Below are positions 6,150 through 9,348 of a stretch of 9,348 bases of DNA, piece by piece. Position numbers and translations under genes: made by a program. Location of the stretch: contig DJSW01000025.1 of the NCBI GenBank assembly GCA_002439085.1, forward strand, positions 4,719-14,066, read 5' to 3'. Source of the DNA: Alphaproteobacteria bacterium UBA6324. GTDB lineage: Bacteria; Pseudomonadota; Alphaproteobacteria; CAAGCB01; CAG-977. Within the stretch, counting starts at the first letter, position 1, and each line of letters begins with the position of its first letter. The notes below the pieces were generated by a model. It was not told the origin of the DNA. It did not search any database and worked only from the letters and a program-made list of their open reading frames with translations.

Positions 6150-6770
6150 TTATTCGATCAATGCGTTGATGCCGTCAATGATGAATTGGGCGGACAAGGC
6201 GGACAGCACGATGCCGAAGATTTTGGAAATGACAGTGTTGACCGTTTCGCCGACGATTCTGGACAGCCACGCGGCAATGCGGAACAGGCCGTAATTCGCC
6301 AGCAGGACGACGGCAAGCGTGAAGATGATCATTATCTGGCTGGTGACATCGCCGTGGTGCGAGCTCATCAACAGGACGATGGACGCGATCGTTCCGGGGC
6401 CGGCGATCAGCGGCACGGCCAGCGGGAAAATGGCGACATCGTTTGTGCCTTCGGGTTTGTCTTCGCTGGCTTCTTCTTTATTTTCTTCGCCGAACACCAT
6501 TTGCAGGCCGACGATGAACAGCAAAATGCCGCCCGCGATCCGGAACGCCGGCAGTGAAATCCCCATCGCGTTCAGAAATTTTTCGCCGATGAAAGCGAAA
6601 ACGACCAAAATGAAAAAGCCGACAAGGCACGCGCGTTTGGCGACCTGTTCGCGGTATCCTTCGCGCGGGCTGTTGGTCAGCGCCAGAAACAGCGGCATAT
6701 TCCCGATCGGATCCAAAACGACGAAAAGCATCGTGAACATCGGGATGAAAAGAGTGAAAAAATTGCTCAT
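6150..6770 (-). CDS. MarC family (UPF0056) inner-membrane protein
   Basis: A 206-residue polytopic membrane protein with about six hydrophobic segments: about 5-32, 47-66, 73-93, 113-134, 148-170 and 182-204. The family signature DPIGNMPLF at 20-28 and its internal counterpart PLAVPLIAGPGTIAS at 116-130 are both present. A charged loop rich in Glu and Lys (95-109) separates the two halves. Length is normal for the family (about 200-220). Start: ATG at 6770, preceded by AAAAGGA (6785-6779) eight bases upstream. MarC was once linked to multiple antibiotic resistance in E. coli, but that role has not held up, and the transported substrate, if any, is unknown. It is transcribed toward tRNA-Gln and divergently from lepA. 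Confidence 0.93.
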   Translation of the reverse strand: MSNFFTLFIPMFTMLFVVLDPIGNMPLFLALTNSPREGYREQVAKRACLVGFFILVVFAFIGEKFLNAMGISLPAFRIAGGILLFIVGLQMVFGEENKEEASEDKPEGTNDVAIFPLAVPLIAGPGTIASIVLLMSSHHGDVTSQIMIIFTLAVVLLANYGLFRIAAWLSRIVGETVNTVISKIFGIVLSALSAQFIIDGINALIE

Positions 6771-6846
6771 AAAATTTGTCCTTTTTGTATTATTTTGAAC
6801 AGGATAGCATAAGGCCGTCGCAAAAAGGAAGAGGGGAAAAAAGATT

Positions 6847-6878
6847 TTGTTGTCCTGACGCCGCGGTTTATATATCTT
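6847..6878 (+). promoter_or_regulatory. Probable promoter of lepA
   Basis: Two overlapping choices are visible: TTGTCC (6850-6855) with TATCTT (6873-6878), spacing 17, or TTGTTG (6847-6852) with TATATC (6871-6876), spacing 18. Either gives a leader of roughly 25 bases before the ATG at 6911, with AGAGG in it. The divergent marC gene starts at 6770, so this 140-base gap must hold promoters in both directions. I see no convincing marC promoter. Confidence 0.5.
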
Positions 6879-6910
6879 ATGCCTGTTGCAGGCTGACAGA
6901 GGTTTCTGAA

Positions 6911-8713
6911 ATGACGGACTTATCCCATATTCGCAATTTTTCCATCGTGGCGCACATCGACCATGGCAAATCGACGCTGGCCGACCGTTTGATCCAGCGG
7001 TGCGGCGGTTTGACCGAACGCGAAATGCACGATCAGGTGTTGGATTCCATGGATTTGGAACGCGAACGCGGCATCACGATCAAAGCGCAGACCGTCCGTC
7101 TGAACTACAAAGCCAAAAACGGGCAGGAATACCAGCTGAACCTGATCGACACGCCGGGGCACGTTGACTTCACTTACGAAGTCAGCCGTTCTTTGGCCGC
7201 GTGCGAAGGGTCGCTGCTGGTCGTGGACGCGTCGCAAGGCGTCGAGGCGCAGACTTTGGCAAACGTATATAAGGCTTTGGATGCCAATCACGAATTGGTG
7301 ACGGTCATCAACAAAATCGACCTGCCCGCCGCGCACCCCGAACAGGTCAAGGCGCAAATCGAGGACGTGATCGGCATCGACACGTCGAACGCGGTTGAAA
7401 CTTCGGCCAAAACGGGCGTCGGCATCGACGACGTTTTGGAAAGTATCGTGAACGAGCTGCCGCCGCCGCAGGGCGATGTTGACGCGCCGTTGAAGGCGAT
7501 GTTGGTCGATTCGTGGTACGATCCGTATCTGGGCGTCATCATTTTGGTGCGCATTAAAGACGGCGTTTTGAAAAAAGGCATGAAGATCCGCATGATGGCG
7601 CACGGCACGACGCACGAAGTCGAGCGCGTCGGCATCTTTACCCCGAAAATGAAAGATATTCCGGAGCTGACCGCGGGTGAATTGGGGTTCATCACGGCGG
7701 GAATCAAAACCGTCGGCGACACCAAGGTCGGCGACACGATCACGGACGACCGTCGTCCCGCCGCCGAGCCTTTGCCGGGGTTCAAGCCCAGTGTTCCCGT
7801 CGTTTTCTGTTCGATGTTCCCGCTGGACACCAGCTATTACGAAAGCTTGCGCGACGCTTTGGCAAAACTGCAGCTGAACGACGCCAGCTTTGATTATACG
7901 CCCGAAAAATCCGCTGCGCTGGGGCAGGGATTCCGTTGCGGCTTTTTGGGTTTGCTGCATATGGAAATCATCGAGGAACGGTTGGAACGCGAGTTCAATC
8001 TGGACCTGATCACGACCGCGCCCAGCGTCAGCTATAAGATGCACATGACGAACGGCGAAACGGTCGAGTTGCATAATCCCGCCGATTTTCCCGACGTGAC
8101 GAATATCGCGTCGATCGAAGAGCCGTGGGTCAAGGCGACGATCCTTGTCCCCGACACGTATTTGGGGTCGGTGATCCAGCTTTGCACCGAACGCCGCGGC
8201 GTGCAGAAAGACCTGACCTATGTCGGCAACCGCGCGATGTTGGTTTACGATTTGCCGTTGAACGAAATCGTGTTCGATTTCTACGACCGACTGAAATCCA
8301 TCACCAGCGGTTACGCCAGCTTTGATTACGAAGTCGAGGAATACCGCGTCGGCGATTTGGTCAAAGTCACCATTCTGGTCAACGGGGAAACGGTGGACGC
8401 GCTGTCGTTTTTGGCGCACCGGTCGGATTCGGAACGCCGCGGACGGCAGATTTGCGAACGGCTGAAAGTCCTGATCCCCCGCCACCAGTTCAAAATCCCC
8501 ATTCAGGCGGCGATCGGCGGCAAGATCATTGCGCGCGAGGACATCGCGGCGTTTCGCAAGGACGTGACATCGAAATGTTACGGCGGCGACATTACTCGTA
8601 AGCGCAAGTTGTTGGAAAAACAGAAAGAGGGCAAAAAGCGGATGCGTCAGTTCGGCAAGGTCGAAATCCCGCAATCGGCGTTTATTTCCGCTTTGCGCAT
8701 CGGGGACGAATAG
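6911..8713 (+). CDS. lepA: Elongation factor 4 (LepA), ribosome back-translocating GTPase
   Basis: A 600-residue translational GTPase of standard LepA length. G1 AHIDHGKST is at 14-22, the G2-region RGITIK follows, G3 DTPGH is at 80-84 and G4 NKID is at 134-137. The elongation-factor domains II, III and V follow. The LepA hallmark GFRCGFLGLLHMEIIEERLEREF is present, and the Lys/Arg-rich C-terminal domain ends with RMRQFGKVEIPQSAF. EF-4 binds the ribosome and acts in translation quality control and initiation or ribosome assembly. Start: the open frame extends to 6776, but the homologous N-terminus (MTDLSHIRNFSIVAHIDHG) begins at 6911, preceded by AGAGG (6898-6902) at eight bases. No disruption or odd residue is seen. 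The gene stands alone here without the lepB partner seen in some proteobacteria. Confidence 0.98.
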   Translation: MTDLSHIRNFSIVAHIDHGKSTLADRLIQRCGGLTEREMHDQVLDSMDLERERGITIKAQTVRLNYKAKNGQEYQLNLIDTPGHVDFTYEVSRSLAACEGSLLVVDASQGVEAQTLANVYKALDANHELVTVINKIDLPAAHPEQVKAQIEDVIGIDTSNAVETSAKTGVGIDDVLESIVNELPPPQGDVDAPLKAMLVDSWYDPYLGVIILVRIKDGVLKKGMKIRMMAHGTTHEVERVGIFTPKMKDIPELTAGELGFITAGIKTVGDTKVGDTITDDRRPAAEPLPGFKPSVPVVFCSMFPLDTSYYESLRDALAKLQLNDASFDYTPEKSAALGQGFRCGFLGLLHMEIIEERLEREFNLDLITTAPSVSYKMHMTNGETVELHNPADFPDVTNIASIEEPWVKATILVPDTYLGSVIQLCTERRGVQKDLTYVGNRAMLVYDLPLNEIVFDFYDRLKSITSGYASFDYEVEEYRVGDLVKVTILVNGETVDALSFLAHRSDSERRGRQICERLKVLIPRHQFKIPIQAAIGGKIIAREDIAAFRKDVTSKCYGGDITRKRKLLEKQKEGKKRMRQFGKVEIPQSAFISALRIGDE

Positions 8714-8722
8714 GACGCGTTC

Positions 8723-9004
8723 TTATTCGCCCTTGGGTGAAAAGGCGGTTTTGTATTTCTTTTTGCGGCAAAGGAAAATCAGCGCCAGTCCGACCGCACC
8801 GATGCTGAGCCACGCCGGCCCGCGCAGCAGACGTTCGACGAAAGAACCGTCGGGTTCGACGGACAATCCCGTGATGATGGTCAAAACGTCCGAAGTGGCC
8901 AATCCGACGTGTTCGCCCGCACCCAACGCGGCGACAGCCTCCGCCGACGCGGTGAAAACGGCGAGTAAAAGCAGCAACCAACCGAAAAGACGTCCGAAAA
9001 ACAT
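8723..9004 (-). CDS. Small two-helix membrane protein, hypothetical
   Basis: A 93-residue protein with an N-terminal hydrophobic segment (about 4-29), a middle stretch of about 40 residues containing VERLLRGPAW, and a second helix (about 64-82) ending in CRKKKYK. The charge pattern suggests an inner-membrane protein. The arrangement resembles a small hypothetical membrane family common in Rhodospirillales-like alphaproteobacteria, with a helix, an LxxxVxxxL...PAW region, a helix and an Arg/Lys end. That is recollection, not a search. Start: a TTG at 9040 is possible, but the ATG at 9004 has AAAGG six bases upstream and a cleaner N-terminus. It is convergent with lepA; the stop codons are nine bases apart, with no clear terminator between them. 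Function unknown. Confidence 0.75.
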   Translation of the reverse strand: MFFGRLFGWLLLLLAVFTASAEAVAALGAGEHVGLATSDVLTIITGLSVEPDGSFVERLLRGPAWLSIGAVGLALIFLCRKKKYKTAFSPKGE

Positions 9005-9119
9005 ATTGAACCTTTTGTTTAAATCTTTCCTGCGTATCAAGGTTGGGATGAATATTTTTAAAAATGATTAAAAATACAAGGGAAAAGTGACATCCGGCGC
9101 AAAAAAATCAAAAAATATG
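9005..9119. other. AT-rich intergenic region
   Basis: Nothing firm is seen here. On the minus strand TTGTAT with an AATATT 17 bases downstream could drive the small membrane protein gene, but the -10 is poor. A-runs and T-runs are frequent. Confidence 0.3.
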
Positions 9120-9148
9120 TTGTTTTTTGAAAGGGAATGGGTTATTTC
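9120..9148 (+). promoter_or_regulatory. Possible promoter of tRNA-Ser
   Basis: TTGTTT (9120-9125) and TATTTC (9143-9148) are spaced by 17 bases. The start would be near 9155, about eight bases before the mature tRNA, the same leader length as proposed for tRNA-Gln. Confidence 0.5.
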
Positions 9149-9162
9149 TACCCCTATCCGAT

Positions 9163-9254
9163 GGAGAGATGTCCGAGAGGCCGAAGGAGCTTGATTGGAA
9201 ATCAAGTATAGGTGTCAAAGCCTATCAAGGGTTCGAATCCCTTTCTCTCCGCCA
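9163..9254 (+). tRNA. tRNA-Ser (anticodon GGA)
   Basis: A 92-base class II tRNA. The acceptor GGAGAGA pairs with TCTCTCC, followed by discriminator G and an encoded CCA (9252-9254). The anticodon stem CTTGA/TCAAG encloses TTGGAAA, giving GGA. The long variable arm ATAGG..CCTAT is typical of serine tRNAs. The T arm is AAGGG-TTCGAAT-CCCTT. Confidence 0.96.
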
Positions 9255-9256
9255 TT

Positions 9257-9284
9257 AAAAGCACCCGCAAGGGTGCTTTTTTTT
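9257..9284 (+). terminator. Intrinsic terminator of tRNA-Ser
   Basis: AAAAGCACCC (9257-9266) and GGGTGCTTTT (9271-9280) pair perfectly around a GCAA tetraloop of the GNRA type. The T-run extends to 9284. It begins three bases after the tRNA. Confidence 0.92.
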
Positions 9285-9348
9285 GTATTCTTGAAAACCC
9301 CGCGCTAGGCACGGGTATCTAAAAGGATTACAGCTATGCACAGAAAAG
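9278..9348 (+). mobile_element. IS200/IS605-like left end, copy 2 (cut by window edge)
   Basis: Homologous to 5918-5988 (minus strand) at about 55 of 71 positions without gaps. It starts inside the U-tract of the tRNA-Ser terminator and continues with GTATTCTTGAAA. A subterminal hairpin follows, with CCCG and CGGG arms around CGCTAGGCA. Then come AAAGGA and an ATG at 9336, the same spacing as in copy 1. The body of the element lies beyond the window, so whether it is intact cannot be seen. Confidence 0.6.
9336..9348 (+). CDS. Possible start of a transposase gene (partial)
   Basis: An ATG preceded by AAGGA at about nine bases begins a frame reading MHRK before the window ends. The only support is its position in the IS-like left end, equivalent to the start of the broken frame at 5930. 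Product identity is inferred from that copy. Confidence 0.3.

Noticed and set aside
6776..6910. N-terminal extension of LepA to an upstream ATG
   Set aside because: The extension covers the promoter and leader, has no family counterpart, and the ATG at 6911 has its own ribosome-binding site and the standard LepA N-terminus.
6920..8674. 584-codon open frame on the minus strand opposite lepA
   Set aside because: It lies wholly within lepA, which is unmistakable. The composition is that of an antisense shadow.
8729..8745. Hairpin near the lepA stop as a terminator
   Set aside because: The stem is short with a G.T pair and no U-tract on either strand, so it is not a convincing intrinsic terminator.
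1..9348. CRISPR array or tandem repeats
   Set aside because: No regularly spaced repeats were seen; the only repeated unit is the pair of IS-like left ends.

Overview
The window looks like a chromosomal segment of an uncultured alphaproteobacterium. This rests on the LepA protein, the MarC homologue, the style of the small membrane protein next to lepA, sigma-70-like promoters with a moderate-to-high GC content, and CCA-encoding tRNA genes. No species can be named from the sequence alone, and a host-associated lineage is only a guess. Real genes cover most of the window; the long antisense ORFs are shadows of GC-rich genes.

Left part (1-2961, minus strand): a P2-type cation-transporting ATPase of the PMCA/SPCA type, ending at an intrinsic terminator. 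Its leader holds what I read as a yybP-ykoY (Mn2+-sensing) riboswitch. It has a good sigma-70 promoter, the conserved GGGGAGUAG, GUCAACA and CAAGA blocks, a closing P1 helix, and a strong intrinsic terminator whose 5' half overlaps the 3' strand of P1. The logic is an ON switch: Mn2+ stabilises P1, the terminator cannot form, and the ATPase is made. The ATPase is therefore more likely a Mn2+ (or Mn2+/Ca2+) exporter than a plain calcium pump.

Middle (3018-5985): a divergent two-gene operon. The first gene encodes a 786-residue protein with no confident name. Its N-terminal half resembles the TRAFs-binding/TPR-like domain (DUF4071-like), and its C-terminal half carries a transglutaminase-like Cys-xxx-Ala/His/Asp arrangement. 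The second overlaps it by ATGA and encodes a short four-cysteine zinc-ribbon protein. The 3' end of the second gene runs into a decayed IS200/IS605-type element on the minus strand, which supplies its last 21 codons.

Right part (5982-9348): tRNA-Gln(CTG), then marC, both on the minus strand. lepA (EF-4) follows on the plus strand, then a convergent small two-helix membrane protein, then tRNA-Ser(GGA) on the plus strand. Directly in the U-tract of the tRNA-Ser terminator begins a second, diverged copy of the same IS-like left end, cut off by the window edge. The two IS-like ends sit in the same position and orientation relative to two different tRNA terminators. With the riboswitch and the unknown two-gene operon, this is the most interesting part of the window.
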